Origin: Blastococcus capsensis
Lineage (GTDB): Bacteria; Actinomycetota; Actinomycetes; Mycobacteriales; Geodermatophilaceae
DNA length: 64,000 nt
Direction: 5' to 3'
NCBI RefSeq assembly: GCF_030165005.1
Contig: NZ_JASNNW010000015.1
Coordinates: 94,304 to 158,303, forward strand
A program made the translations under genes and the position numbers. Positions 27,061-35,557 of this stretch are shown here, one piece after another. The notes under the pieces are model-generated. The model was not told the origin of the DNA. It made no database searches and was given only the letters and a program-made list of their open reading frames with translations. How positions within the stretch are numbered: position 1 is the stretch's first letter; the number at the start of each line of letters is the position of its first letter.

Positions 27061-27939
27061 ATGCCTGTGGCCCCGCGCCGCCCCGCCGCGCTCCGCGGAC
27101 GGGTGTTCCGCGGTTCCGCCGTGCTCGCCGCCGGGACGCTCTCGCCGGGTGAGCTCCGCGGTCCCGCCTGGCGCCGGCTCTTCCGGGACGTCTACGCCTG
27201 TGCTGACCTCCCCCTCACGCACGAGCTGCGGGTGCGGGCCGCGGCGCGCCTCCTCGTTCCGGGGGCGGTCGTCAGCGGAGCGAGCGCGGCCGTGTTGTGG
27301 GGGCTGCCCGTCGCTGAGCGGGACGACGCCGTCGAGCTCACCGTCCCACCCGGCTCGACGGTCTGCCGGGTGCCTGGCATCCGCGTCCGCCGGCGCCATC
27401 TCGACCCCGCGCACGTCACGGTCCGGAACGGCACCGCGGTGATGACGGCCGATGCAACCGTCGTCGACCTGGCCCGCGCCGGGACGCTCGAGGACGCGGT
27501 GGTACTGATCGACCGCGCCGTGGACCTCGGCACGACGAGCTTGGCGTGGGTCCGCGACGTCGCCGAGACCACGACGGGGCGCGGCTGCCGGCAGGCCCGT
27601 ACGGCGGCTCGGCTCGCCGACGGGCTGGCCGGGTCACCGCAGGAGACCCGGCTCCGACTCCTGCTGCACCGGTCGGAGCTGCCGCGGCCGGTCGCTCAGT
27701 ACGAAGTCCGGGACGAGGCCGGTTTCGTGGCGCGGGTCGACTTCGCCTGGCCCGAGGCGAAGGTGGCCGTCGAGTACGAGGGGTTGTGGCACGGCGAGGC
27801 GCCGCAGCAGGTGATCGCTGATCGGCGTCGGCTCAACCGACTGACAGAGGCTGGTTGGACGGTGATGTTCGTGACCGCGGCCGACCTGCGCCGGCCTGCG
27901 GAGATCGTCGGCCGCATCGCGACGGCGCTGCGCCGATGA
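27061..27939 (+). CDS. AbiEi-like / DUF559 endonuclease-fold protein
   Basis: 292 residues. The N-terminal part (ELRGPAWRRLFRDVYACADL, VSGASAAVLWGLPV) resembles the AbiEi-type DNA-binding/antitoxin region. The C-terminal part (QETRLRLLLHRSELPRPVAQ, ARVDFAWPEAKVAVEYEG, ADRRRLNRLTEAGWTVMFVT) resembles DUF559/Vsr-like restriction-endonuclease folds, with the acidic E...D...E.E metal set. Such genes are common orphans in actinobacteria and of unknown role; DNA repair, nicking or a type IV toxin-antitoxin link has been suggested for relatives. ATG 27061 is placed after the first hairpin. It interrupts the pca cluster and is bracketed by two copies of the same hairpin, suggesting that it arrived as a unit. 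Confidence 0.75.
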   Translation: MPVAPRRPAALRGRVFRGSAVLAAGTLSPGELRGPAWRRLFRDVYACADLPLTHELRVRAAARLLVPGAVVSGASAAVLWGLPVAERDDAVELTVPPGSTVCRVPGIRVRRRHLDPAHVTVRNGTAVMTADATVVDLARAGTLEDAVVLIDRAVDLGTTSLAWVRDVAETTTGRGCRQARTAARLADGLAGSPQETRLRLLLHRSELPRPVAQYEVRDEAGFVARVDFAWPEAKVAVEYEGLWHGEAPQQVIADRRRLNRLTEAGWTVMFVTAADLRRPAEIVGRIATALRR

Positions 27940-27944
27940 ACTGA

Positions 27945-27995
27945 GTGTCGGCCTGCTGTGCTTTCCCGGTGGGGGAGACGACAGCAGGCCGACAC
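27945..27995. repeat. Palindromic hairpin element, copy 2
   Basis: GTGTCGGCCTGCTGT (27945-27959) pairs perfectly with ACAGCAGGCCGACAC (27981-27995). The inner CTTTCC / GGGGGAG pairing keeps the CGGT loop through G-U pairs, and an outer CTGAG/CTCAG pair lies at 27941-27945 and 28001-28005. Same orientation as copy 1; it sits 5 bases after the stop of the DUF559 gene and at the 3' end of pcaJ. Confidence 0.9.
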
Positions 27996-28001
27996 CCGAG
28001 C

Positions 28002-28670
28002 TCAGACGGTGGCGGGGAGCGGCATCTCCCGGACGTCGTCGGCGACCGTGAGCTGGGCACCGGTCGCGGCCACCACCTCGTCGGCGGTCACGCCGGGCGC
28101 GGTCTCCCGGAGCACCAGGCCGCCGGGGGTGACGTCGATGACGGCGAGATCGGTGATCACGCGGTCGACACAGGCCTTGCCGGTGAGCGGCAGGGTGCAC
28201 TCCTCGACGATCTTCGGGGAGCCGTCGCGGGCGACGTGCTCCATCATGATGATCACCCGCCGGGCGCCGTGGACGAGATCCATCGCGCCGCCCATGCCGT
28301 TGACCATCTTGCCGGGGATCAGCCAGTTGGCGAGGTCGCCGCGGGGGTTGACCTGCATGGCGCCGAGGACGGCGACGTCGAGGTGCTTGCCCCGGATCAT
28401 CCCGAAGGACAGCCCCGAGTCGAAGAAGCTCGCCCCGGGCAGGACGGTGACCGTCTCCTTGCCGGCGTTGATCAGGTCGGGGTCCTCCTCGCCCTCGAAC
28501 GGGTAGGGCCCCACGCCCAGGACCCCGTTCTCCGAGTGCAGGACGACGTGGATCCCCTCGGGGACGTAGTTCGGCACCAGCGTCGGCATCCCGATACCGA
28601 GGTTGACGTACTGGCCGTCCTCCAGCTCGAGGGCCACCCGGGCGGCGAGCTGCTCGCGGTTCAGGGCCAT
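28002..28670 (-). CDS. pcaJ: 3-oxoadipate CoA-transferase subunit B
   Basis: 222 residues. [33 protein letters not shown] (catalytic Glu in SENG), [19 protein letters not shown] and [14 protein letters not shown] are class I CoA-transferase beta-subunit motifs. With PcaI it moves CoA from succinyl-CoA to 3-oxoadipate. PcaIJ and succinyl-CoA:acetoacetate transferases look alike; the pca context favours PcaJ. It overlaps the pcaI stop by one base (TGATG). Confidence 0.9.
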   Translation of the reverse strand: MALNREQLAARVALELEDGQYVNLGIGMPTLVPNYVPEGIHVVLHSENGVLGVGPYPFEGEEDPDLINAGKETVTVLPGASFFDSGLSFGMIRGKHLDVAVLGAMQVNPRGDLANWLIPGKMVNGMGGAMDLVHGARRVIIMMEHVARDGSPKIVEECTLPLTGKACVDRVITDLAVIDVTPGGLVLRETAPGVTADEVVAATGAQLTVADDVREMPLPATV

Positions 28671-29488
28671 CAGGCTGCTCCCTCGGTCGCTTCCTCGCCG
28701 GCGGCGGCCGGGGCGGCGAAGTCGTCGGTGCCGGCCGCCGGGCGGGGCCGGGTGGTCCGGTTCTCGATCTGCTTGCCCTCGCTACCCACGACGACGACGC
28801 GGTCGACGAAGACCCCCGGGAGGTGCACGTCCTCGGGCCGGATCTCGCCGGGCTCGACGAGCTCCTCGACCTCGGCGATGGTGATCCGGCCGGCCATCCC
28901 GGCCAGCGGGTTGAAGTTCCGCGCCGACTCGTGGAACACCAGGTTGCCGTGGCGGTCGCCCACCGCGGCGCGCACGAGGCCGAAGTCGGCGGTGAGCGCC
29001 GTCTCCAGCACGTACTGCTGACCGTCGAAGACCCGCACCTCCTTGGGCTCGCTGGTCTTCACCACGTTGCCGTCGGCGTCGTAGCGCACCGGGATGCCGC
29101 CCTCGGCGACCATCGTCCCCACGCCGGTGGGCGTGTAGAAGGCCGGGATGCCGGTCCCTCCGGCGCGCAGCCGCTCGGCCAGCGTCCCCTGCGGGGTCAG
29201 CTCGACCTCCAGCGCCCCGGAGAGGTACAGGCGGGCCAGTTCCTTGTTGCCGCCGACGAAGGAGCTGATGGTCCGGGTGATCCGTCCGGCGTACAGCAGC
29301 ACGCCCAGCGCCTGGTCGTCGACACCGCAGTTGTTGGAGATCGTCGTCAGCCCGTCGGCGCCCTGCGACAGGAGCGCGTCGATGAGCGCGAACGGCACCC
29401 CGCACAGCCCGAATCCGCCGACGGCGAGCACGGAACCCGAGGTGATGTCGGTGACCGCCTCGGTGGGCGAACCCACGAGCTTGTCCAC
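28670..29488 (-). CDS. pcaI: 3-oxoadipate CoA-transferase subunit A
   Basis: 272 residues. [24 protein letters not shown] start, [40 protein letters not shown] and [20 protein letters not shown] are alpha-subunit motifs. GTG 29488 has GGGAGGG upstream and begins [17 protein letters not shown]-terminal extension ([20 protein letters not shown]) is low complexity. Transcribed convergently toward the pcaHGBDC operon, so it has its own promoter in 29489-29699. Confidence 0.9.
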   Translation of the reverse strand: MDKLVGSPTEAVTDITSGSVLAVGGFGLCGVPFALIDALLSQGADGLTTISNNCGVDDQALGVLLYAGRITRTISSFVGGNKELARLYLSGALEVELTPQGTLAERLRAGGTGIPAFYTPTGVGTMVAEGGIPVRYDADGNVVKTSEPKEVRVFDGQQYVLETALTADFGLVRAAVGDRHGNLVFHESARNFNPLAGMAGRITIAEVEELVEPGEIRPEDVHLPGVFVDRVVVVGSEGKQIENRTTRPRPAAGTDDFAAPAAAGEEATEGAA

Positions 29489-29699
29489 GTCAGCCCTCCC
29501 GTTCGACGGGGGTGGGAGGCGCGGCCTGCCGCGCGTGGTCCGTGTGCGTCCGATCCACCAACTGCTCCCATCGGTCGGGCTGCGGGGCCCCAGTATCCAT
29601 CCCGACCGGGCCGTGCCCGACGTGCGCGCACCACTGGGTGGAATGGTCGCCGCACCCATCCGGTGGGAACCCGGCCGCGGCGAGCGCCGTTGCGCGGGC

Positions 29700-29821
29700 A
29701 TGGAACCGACCTGCCGAAGTGCCACGGCACCATGCGGAACCACGAGCGCAACGGCGTGCACGTCGACCAGTGCTCCGACTGCCGGGGGATCTTGCTCGAC
29801 CTGGGCGAGCTCTTCGGCTGA
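29700..29821 (+). pseudogene. TFIIB-type zinc-ribbon protein remnant, frameshifted
   Basis: ATG 29700 begins MEPTC, then the frame must change: the other frame reads PKCHGTMRNHERNGVHVDQC and SDCRGILLDLGELFG before a stop at 29821. Together these rebuild a zf-TFIIB zinc ribbon (CPKC...CSDCRG...D.GEL). The interval is 122 bases, one short of 41 codons, so a single-base loss after codon 5 explains the break. Relatives usually continue well past GEL, so the 3' end also looks cut short. No clear Shine-Dalgarno. Confidence 0.6.
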
Positions 29822-29836
29822 GCGGCCCGCTGCGCC

Positions 29837-30826
29837 TCAGCGCAGGATCGTGGTGAGGCGGACGCTCACCGTGCTCCCGCCGGGGTGGTGGTCCCCGCCG
29901 GCGATGTCGACGTGGTCGCACAGCTGGCGCGCCAGCCACAGGCCCATCCCGCCGCGGGACAGGTCGCTGCCGTGGGCCGGCCCGTAGCCGGCGAACGGGT
30001 CGTCCCAGCCGGGGCCGCCGTCGCTGATCGTGCAGACGATCCGGTCTGCGCCGGTCCACAGCCGGAGGCTCACCGGCGGCAGCCCGTGCCGTACCGCGTT
30101 GGAGGCCATCTCGTCGACGGCCAGCAGGAAGTCGTCGACGGGTTCAGCGCCGGCCGGCACCCCGGCCAGCTCCGCGGCGACGGCGTGCCGCAGCCCGACG
30201 AAGTCGCTGACGTCGGCCGCCGCGAGCCGCGGGGGCGTGCGCTCGAGCGGCTCGTCGGGGATCGGCAGCGTCCGGAGGTAGGTCGCGGGCTCGGTGTAGG
30301 AGGGACTGGGGACGCGGCCGTCCGCCGTCACCAGCCCGCCGTGGGTACGGCCGGCGGACTCGAGGACCGAGTCGGGGAGCTGCTGCGTGTCGAAGGCGCA
30401 CAGCCCCCAGAGGTCCCAGCCGGAGAGCGCGCGGTTGACGACCGACTCGTAGCGCTCCCACTCCAGCCAGTCGCGCTCGGTGCGGCCGTAGTCCGCTTCA
30501 CCCACGACCCCCACCCGCCGGGCGCCCGCGGCCGTGCACTGCTCGGCCAGCCGGCGGAAGGTCGTGATGGCCTCGGGCGTGCGCGGGCGGTAGACCGCGT
30601 GGCGCTCCACCACCTGCAGCCGCGGATCGTCGTCCAGGGCCTCGCTCAGGGCCGCGGCCGTGTCGGGCCGGGTGGCGACCACGGCGGCATCGCCCTCGGC
30701 CAGCCCCGCCCGGAGGAAGGGCGCCGCCAGGGCGACCAGCTGCTCGGTCGAGTCGTACAGCAGGGCGTCGTGGGGGAATCCTCCGGGGGCGGGGTGGCCC
30801 GCCCCGCCCGTCGCCGTCCAGTCCAC
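29837..30826 (-). CDS. MEDS domain-HATPase (anti-sigma kinase-like) protein
   Basis: 329 residues. The N-terminal MEDS domain (FPHDALLYDSTEQLVALAAP, GDAAVVATRPDTAAALSEAL, LCAFDTQQLPDSVLE) is followed by a GHKL ATPase (VDDFLLAVDEMASNAVRHG, IVCTISDGGPGWDDPF, GGMGLWLARQLCDHV) of the RsbW/anti-sigma type. It is likely to phosphorylate or bind a STAS antagonist in a partner-switching pathway that responds to a small-molecule signal through MEDS. GTG 30826 follows GGGAG. STAS proteins elsewhere in this window could be partners, but none is adjacent. Confidence 0.88.
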   Translation of the reverse strand: MDWTATGGAGHPAPGGFPHDALLYDSTEQLVALAAPFLRAGLAEGDAAVVATRPDTAAALSEALDDDPRLQVVERHAVYRPRTPEAITTFRRLAEQCTAAGARRVGVVGEADYGRTERDWLEWERYESVVNRALSGWDLWGLCAFDTQQLPDSVLESAGRTHGGLVTADGRVPSPSYTEPATYLRTLPIPDEPLERTPPRLAAADVSDFVGLRHAVAAELAGVPAGAEPVDDFLLAVDEMASNAVRHGLPPVSLRLWTGADRIVCTISDGGPGWDDPFAGYGPAHGSDLSRGGMGLWLARQLCDHVDIAGGDHHPGGSTVSVRLTTILR

Positions 30827-30973
30827 CCGTGCTCCCGCTGTCCCCGCTGTCCCCGCCCGGCTGCGCCGGTCTCCTGGTCCACGGTAGGGCAGTGCGGGGG
30901 ACCGCTCGGCCCGGAGGGCCGGACGCCGGTCGTCGGCGGCGCGGACGCCGACCGGCGCGGCACAGTGGAGGAC

Positions 30974-31834
30974 GTGTTCGACGTCGACTGGATGGAACTG
31001 CTCACCCGCGAGGTGCTCCGCGAGCGCGGGGCCGCACTGATCGCCGAGAGCTGTGCCTGGGCCGTGGGCCTCTCCGACCGGCCGTACTACCGCCGGCACT
31101 CCGGCCGGCTCGCGCCCAGTGGCCTGACCGTCGGGGAGCGGGCGGCGAACGGGCAGCCGCTGGGTGATGAGGAGGACGGCCGGGTGGACCTCGGGGACGC
31201 CCGGCCCGGCAGTTTCCGGGACGCGCTGGGCATGGCCGGCCCGGACGGCCGGCTGGAGGCCGAGCGGTTCGACGACGAGGTGCTGGTGCCGTTCGTGGCA
31301 GAGACCTGCCGGCTCGCCGGGGACCGGGCCCGGACCGCCCGGCGGGCGGACTGGGCGGAGCTCGCCGACGACCTGGGCGAGGACCCCGCGGACGTGGCCG
31401 ACGTGGTCCGGGCCGGCGGCTGGGAGGCGCCGCTGCGCATCGACGCCGAGCACCTGGTGCTGGCCGCGCTGGGGGACGTGCCGCTGATCGAGGTGGAGGC
31501 CGAGGGGCTGCCGCTGTCGCTGGTGCGGGCGGCCGAGGCGGCGGCCCGCGCGGCCGTGCCCCCGCCCGCTCGGGGGCCGGACGACAGCCTGGCGGGCGCG
31601 CTGTTCCTCGCCCGGGCGGCCCTGGAGGACTCCGGGTGCACCGTGCCGGTGCCGTCCGAAGAGGCCGACCTGCTGCTGGCCGCACTCGGGGAGGCCGGCC
31701 TGGAGCCCGACGAGGTGACGAGCGTGGTGCCGCACCTGCCGGTGGAGGAGTCGACGATCACCCGGATCGCGGCGACGCTGCCCAGCGGCCAGGATGGGCA
31801 CACGGACGGGGACCGACCGAGGAGCGCAGGATGA
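30974..31834 (+). CDS. Hypothetical protein, divergent from MEDS-HATPase gene
   Basis: 286 residues (GTG 30974; GTG 30965 is also possible). Acidic and helical: MELLTREVLRERGAALIAES, DDEVLVPFVAETCRLAG, WAELADDLGEDPADVADVV. The C-terminal third has helix pairs with Glu/Asp-rich loops. No motif or family recognised. It ends in an ATGA overlap with a 51-residue acidic protein, so the two are co-translated. Confidence 0.65.
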   Translation: MFDVDWMELLTREVLRERGAALIAESCAWAVGLSDRPYYRRHSGRLAPSGLTVGERAANGQPLGDEEDGRVDLGDARPGSFRDALGMAGPDGRLEAERFDDEVLVPFVAETCRLAGDRARTARRADWAELADDLGEDPADVADVVRAGGWEAPLRIDAEHLVLAALGDVPLIEVEAEGLPLSLVRAAEAAARAAVPPPARGPDDSLAGALFLARAALEDSGCTVPVPSEEADLLLAALGEAGLEPDEVTSVVPHLPVEESTITRIAATLPSGQDGHTDGDRPRSAG

Positions 31835-31986
31835 CCGACCCGAACATCCAGGCACAGCCCGAGGACGCCGACGAGGGTTCGCACGCGAGCGTGGGGAAGG
31901 ACCCGGCCAGCCCAGGTGGCGGCCGGACCGGCGGCGAGACCTCGGTCGACGAGGCGATGGGGCAGGAGCCGGGCGACCCCTCCTGA
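31831..31986 (+). CDS. Small acidic hypothetical protein
   Basis: 51 residues, MTDPNIQAQPEDADEGSHAS then a Gly-rich middle and SVDEAMGQEPGDPS. Predicted to be disordered. Good GGAG Shine-Dalgarno and a 4-base overlap with the preceding gene support translation. No family recognised. Confidence 0.65.
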   Translation: MTDPNIQAQPEDADEGSHASVGKDPASPGGGRTGGETSVDEAMGQEPGDPS

Positions 31987-32006
31987 ACCCAGCGCCACCG
32001 GGTCGG

Positions 32007-32858
32007 TCAGACCTCGTCGACGGCGAACGTGCGCGACGGCGTCACGAACTCCTCCTGCGCGGACACGAGCAGGATCTCCCGTGACCGCGCGTCCTCGGTG
32101 CGCTGCAGCAGGCCGAACACCGACGCCGCCGCGCGCCCCAGCGCGTCGGCCGCGGACCGGGTGCGCAGCCAGTGCGCGAGGAACAGCGCCGCGATGGCGT
32201 CACCGGCGCCGTTGACCGCCACGTCCAGCCGCGGAGTGCGCACCCGCCAGTGCCGCCCGCCCTCCGACGCCAGCAGGTCCACGGCGTCAGCGGGGGTGTC
32301 CTCGGCCACCAGCGAGGTGGTGAGCACCACGCGAGGGCCCAGGGCCTGCACCGCGGCGGCGGCGTCCTTCACCGAGGCCAGCGAACGGGTGGTCGTGCCG
32401 GAGAGCAGATCCAGCTCGTAGTGGTTCGGCGTGACCACGTCGGCGGCCGGCACCGCGACCTCGCGCATGAACTCCTCGATGCCCGGCCGGACGAAGACCC
32501 CGCGGCCGACGTCACCGATGACCGGGTCGCAGCAGTAGACCGCCTGCGGGTTGGCCGCCCGGACCCGCGCCACCGTGCCGACCACGGCGTGCCCGATGTC
32601 GGCCGATCCCAGATACCCCGACAGCACGGCGTCGCAGCCGCCCAGCACGCCCCGGGCGGAGATGCCCTGCACCAGCTCGTCGATCGACTGGCCGTCGTAG
32701 ACCCGGCCGGTCCACTCCCCGTAGCCGGTGTGGTTGGAGAACTGCACGGTGTGGATCGGCCACACCTCGATGCCGAGGCGCTGCAGGGGGAACACGGCCG
32801 AGGAGTTGCCGACGTGGCCGTAGGCGACGTGCGACTGGATGCTGAGGACGGCGGTCAC
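32007..32858 (-). CDS. pdxY: Pyridoxal kinase
   Basis: 283-residue ribokinase-fold kinase. [20 protein letters not shown] at the N-terminus, [45 protein letters not shown] and the anion-hole [16 protein letters not shown] (catalytic Asp in GAGD) identify PdxY. It phosphorylates pyridoxal in the B6 salvage pathway. GTG 32858. Normal length; the gene stands alone, with the next gene upstream on the same strand separated by 30 bases. Confidence 0.95.
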   Translation of the reverse strand: MTAVLSIQSHVAYGHVGNSSAVFPLQRLGIEVWPIHTVQFSNHTGYGEWTGRVYDGQSIDELVQGISARGVLGGCDAVLSGYLGSADIGHAVVGTVARVRAANPQAVYCCDPVIGDVGRGVFVRPGIEEFMREVAVPAADVVTPNHYELDLLSGTTTRSLASVKDAAAAVQALGPRVVLTTSLVAEDTPADAVDLLASEGGRHWRVRTPRLDVAVNGAGDAIAALFLAHWLRTRSAADALGRAAASVFGLLQRTEDARSREILLVSAQEEFVTPSRTFAVDEV

Positions 32859-32888
32859 GCGAGGAACCCTGGCACATCCCGGGCCGGT

Positions 32889-33719
32889 TCAGCCGGTGGT
32901 GTCACCTGCGGCCCGCGGCAGCGAGAGCTCGACGTGCGGGCGGGACTGCCACAGCGCCCAGTCGGCGCTGATGTCGCCGGCCGTGCGCAGCAGGTGCGGC
33001 AGGTGCTCGCCCAGCAGACGCTCGGCGGAGGTCTCGGCCGCGTGCACCGTCACGTTCATGGCGGCGCGCACCACGCCGTGGCGGTCCCGGACGGGCACCG
33101 CCACCGAACGGACGCCCGGTGCGAGTTCTTCGTCGGCCAGCGCCCAGCCGCGCGCCCGGACCGAGGTGAGCTCGGCCTGCAGCTGCTCGGCGGACCGGCC
33201 GGTTCCCGGCGGCAGCCCGGCCCGGCTCCGCTCGGCGAGGGTGGCGGCCAGCTCGTCGGGGGAGAGGGCGGCGAGCAGCACCTTGCCCTGGGAGGTCTGT
33301 GTCGCGGGGAAGCGGGTGCCGATGTCGACCCGCAGGGCGATCAGCTTGGGCACCGCCACGCGGGCCACGTACACGATGTCGGAGCCGTCGAGCTGGGCCA
33401 TCGACGAGGACTCCCCGGTACGCGTCACCAGCGTCTCCAGGTGCGGCCGGGCGATGTCCCAGAGTCCCAGTGCCCCGACGTAGGCCATCCCCAGGGACAG
33501 CACCTTGGGGGTGAGGGAGAACGTCCCGTTCGCCGACCGGACGAAGCCGAGCTCCTCCAGGGTGAGCAGCAGCCGGCGGGCCGTCGGGCGGGCGAGCCCC
33601 GCCGCGGCGGCCACCTCCGTCAGCGACATGGTGGGGTGCGCCCGGTCGAAGGCCACCAGGACGTCCAGCCCCCGCGCCAGGGCCTCGACGAAGTCGGGGC
33701 CGGTGCCACGTCCTGCCAC
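32889..33719 (-). CDS. IclR-family regulator (PcaU/PcaR-like)
   Basis: 276 residues. HTH region DFVEALARGLDVLVAFDRAH, SLTEVAAAAGLARPTARRLL; effector domain with VDIGTRFPATQTSQGKVLLA and SVAVPVRDRHGVVRAAMNVT. The PcaU/PobR-type linker FVRSANGTFSLTPKVLSLG places it in the subgroup controlling aromatic catabolism. GTG 33719 follows CGGAGGG. It is directly downstream of the amidohydrolase gene and next to a divergent catabolic operon, so it probably controls both. Confidence 0.9.
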   Translation of the reverse strand: MAGRGTGPDFVEALARGLDVLVAFDRAHPTMSLTEVAAAAGLARPTARRLLLTLEELGFVRSANGTFSLTPKVLSLGMAYVGALGLWDIARPHLETLVTRTGESSSMAQLDGSDIVYVARVAVPKLIALRVDIGTRFPATQTSQGKVLLAALSPDELAATLAERSRAGLPPGTGRSAEQLQAELTSVRARGWALADEELAPGVRSVAVPVRDRHGVVRAAMNVTVHAAETSAERLLGEHLPHLLRTAGDISADWALWQSRPHVELSLPRAAGDTTG

Positions 33720-33808
33720 GGCAGATCCCTCCGGTCGCTGACTGGTGGCGAGACCGGCGACCTCGCACGTCCCCGTCGGGGAAGCGGTGCGAGACCGCCG
33801 GTCCTTCG

Positions 33809-35329
33809 TCAGTGGTGCCTGGTCGACTGCGAGCCCGCCGGTCGCTCCGTCTCCATGTGCTCCTCGAAGACGGGCTCCCGGGCGGTGTGGGTGCCGTGGG
33901 ACCTGTACTCGGTGTACTGGTAGGGGTTGTCGAGCATCTCGGTGCCGGGCAGGTCGGGGTACATGCCCGCGGCCCACGCCTCCTCGCCCAGGGCGGCGCG
34001 CAGGTGCTCGACGGTCGCGTCGGCCTCCCGCCGCACCGCGGCCAGGTCGACGTCGACCAGCCGGTGCGCGTGCTTCACGACCCGGCCGTCGACCAGGACC
34101 GTGTGCACGTCGCCCCGCTGGGCCTGGAAGGCGACGTGCCCGAACGGGTTGAGCAGCGGGAACGACACCGGGGAATCGTCGTTCCTGATCAGCACCACGT
34201 CGGCCTTCATGCCCGGCTGCAGGGTGCCCAGGTCGTCGCGGCCGAGAGCCAGCGCCCCGCCGCGGGTGGCCCACTGGACCACGTCCTGCGCCCGCAGCTG
34301 GAGGTGGGTGACGGTGTCGCCCTCGAGGTGGGCCTCGAAGTGCTCGCGTGACCGGTCGGCGCCCAGGGTGGTGCGCATCGCCGAGAACAGGTCACCGCTC
34401 CACCACACGCTGGTGTCCATCGACAGCGACACCGGGATGCCGTGCGAGCGCACCTGCCAGGTGGGCGGGTAGCCCTGGCCGGCGCTCTGCTCCGACTCCG
34501 TGGACACCGAGATGGAGCCTCCGGTGGCGGCGATGCGGTGGTAGGAGTCCGGGGTGAGGCTGGCCGCGTGCACGTAGACGGTCTCCGGTGTCATGAAGCC
34601 GTGCTCGTGCATGAGGCGGACGCCGTCGTCGTTGGTCGCGCCCCAGACGCCGGCGTGCGTGGTGACCGGCAGGCCCAGCTCCCGGGCCACCTCGAAGGCC
34701 GCCTTCTCCGGAAAGGCCGGGTCCCCGGTGACGTCGAAGGCCAGCTGCACGCCCATCCGGTCGTCGCCCGCGTCGCGCAGCCGCCGCAGGAAGGACTGGA
34801 CGCCCGCGTCGGCGGTCCACTCCCACGGGGCGGCCTGGATGTTGCCGTAGGCCAGCACGAACCGGCCCGGCACGGAGCGCAGCGCGTCGACGGCGGACTC
34901 GGCGTGGTCGACGCTCTGCAGGCCGTGCGACCAGTCGACGGTCGTGGTGACCCCGGCCTCGAGGGACTCCAGCGCCGAGAGACGGTTGCCGGCGGCGACG
35001 TCCTGCGGCCGGAACTTCTTGCCGTGCTCGAGGTAGTACCAGACGAAGTACTGGGTGAGCGTCCAGTCCGCCCCGTAACCGCGCATGGCCGTCTGCCACA
35101 TGTGCCGGTGGGTGTCGATCATCCCGGGCATCACGATGCCGCCGCGGGCATCGATCTCCTGGGTGCCCTCGGGTACCTCCAGGGCGGGCCCGACGGCGGC
35201 GATGCGGTCGTCGACGACCAGCACGTCGGCGCCCTCGAGCACCGTGCAGCTGTCGTCCATCGTCAGCACGGTCCCGCCGCGCAGCACCACCGGACGACCG
35301 GCCACCGGAGTGGGCTCGGACTGGGTCAT
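33809..35329 (-). CDS. Amidohydrolase (AtzA/TrzN/SsnA-like deaminase)
   Basis: 506 residues, metal-dependent amidohydrolase. Metal ligands visible: HxH at 74-76 (GMIDTHRHMWQT), His in LPVTTHAGVWG, His in VYVHAASLTPDS, and Asp in SLSMDTSVWWSGD. ALALGRDDLGTLQPGMKADV is the usual C-terminal beta-sandwich block. The family hydrolyses C-N or C-Cl bonds on purines, triazines and other heterocycles; the substrate is not predictable. ATG 35329 has AGGAGGAG. The long C-terminal tail (about 50 residues after the sandwich) is unusual. It is divergent from the CaiB-lyase-MDR-dioxygenase operon. Confidence 0.88.
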   Translation of the reverse strand: MTQSEPTPVAGRPVVLRGGTVLTMDDSCTVLEGADVLVVDDRIAAVGPALEVPEGTQEIDARGGIVMPGMIDTHRHMWQTAMRGYGADWTLTQYFVWYYLEHGKKFRPQDVAAGNRLSALESLEAGVTTTVDWSHGLQSVDHAESAVDALRSVPGRFVLAYGNIQAAPWEWTADAGVQSFLRRLRDAGDDRMGVQLAFDVTGDPAFPEKAAFEVARELGLPVTTHAGVWGATNDDGVRLMHEHGFMTPETVYVHAASLTPDSYHRIAATGGSISVSTESEQSAGQGYPPTWQVRSHGIPVSLSMDTSVWWSGDLFSAMRTTLGADRSREHFEAHLEGDTVTHLQLRAQDVVQWATRGGALALGRDDLGTLQPGMKADVVLIRNDDSPVSFPLLNPFGHVAFQAQRGDVHTVLVDGRVVKHAHRLVDVDLAAVRREADATVEHLRAALGEEAWAAGMYPDLPGTEMLDNPYQYTEYRSHGTHTAREPVFEEHMETERPAGSQSTRHH

Positions 35330-35360
35330 CGTCTCCTCCTGGACGTCGTGGCCGCTGCTC

Positions 35361-35450
35361 CGGACAGATGTCCGCTCAACGGACCTCCGCTGCGGCCTCG
35401 GTCACGATGGCGCGCGGGGAGCTGTGGTGTCAACCGCTCCGGCGGACACC
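35361..35450. promoter_or_regulatory. Divergent promoter region with candidate operators
   Basis: CGGACA-GA-TGTCCG (35361-35374) is an inverted repeat; GGTGTC-N13-GACACC (35426-35431 and 35445-35450) is a second. TTGACA occurs on the minus strand (35428-35433) and plus strand (35472-35477), giving -35 candidates for both divergent units; the -10 boxes are poor. The IclR protein encoded next door is the likely ligand-responsive binder (inference). Confidence 0.45.
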
Positions 35451-35557
35451 GCGCGGCGTGCCGGCCTCGTGTTGACAGCCCTCCAGGCGACGCACGAGAC
35501 TTCCTGGCCAGCTGCGGACGACCGTCCGCGATCGACGTGACGAGGAGCCGACCGCCG

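Noticed and set aside
26941..28001. Insertion sequence or transposon around the DUF559 gene
   Set aside because: No transposase, no terminal inverted repeats at the ends of a unit and no target duplication visible; only the two direct-orientation hairpins remain.
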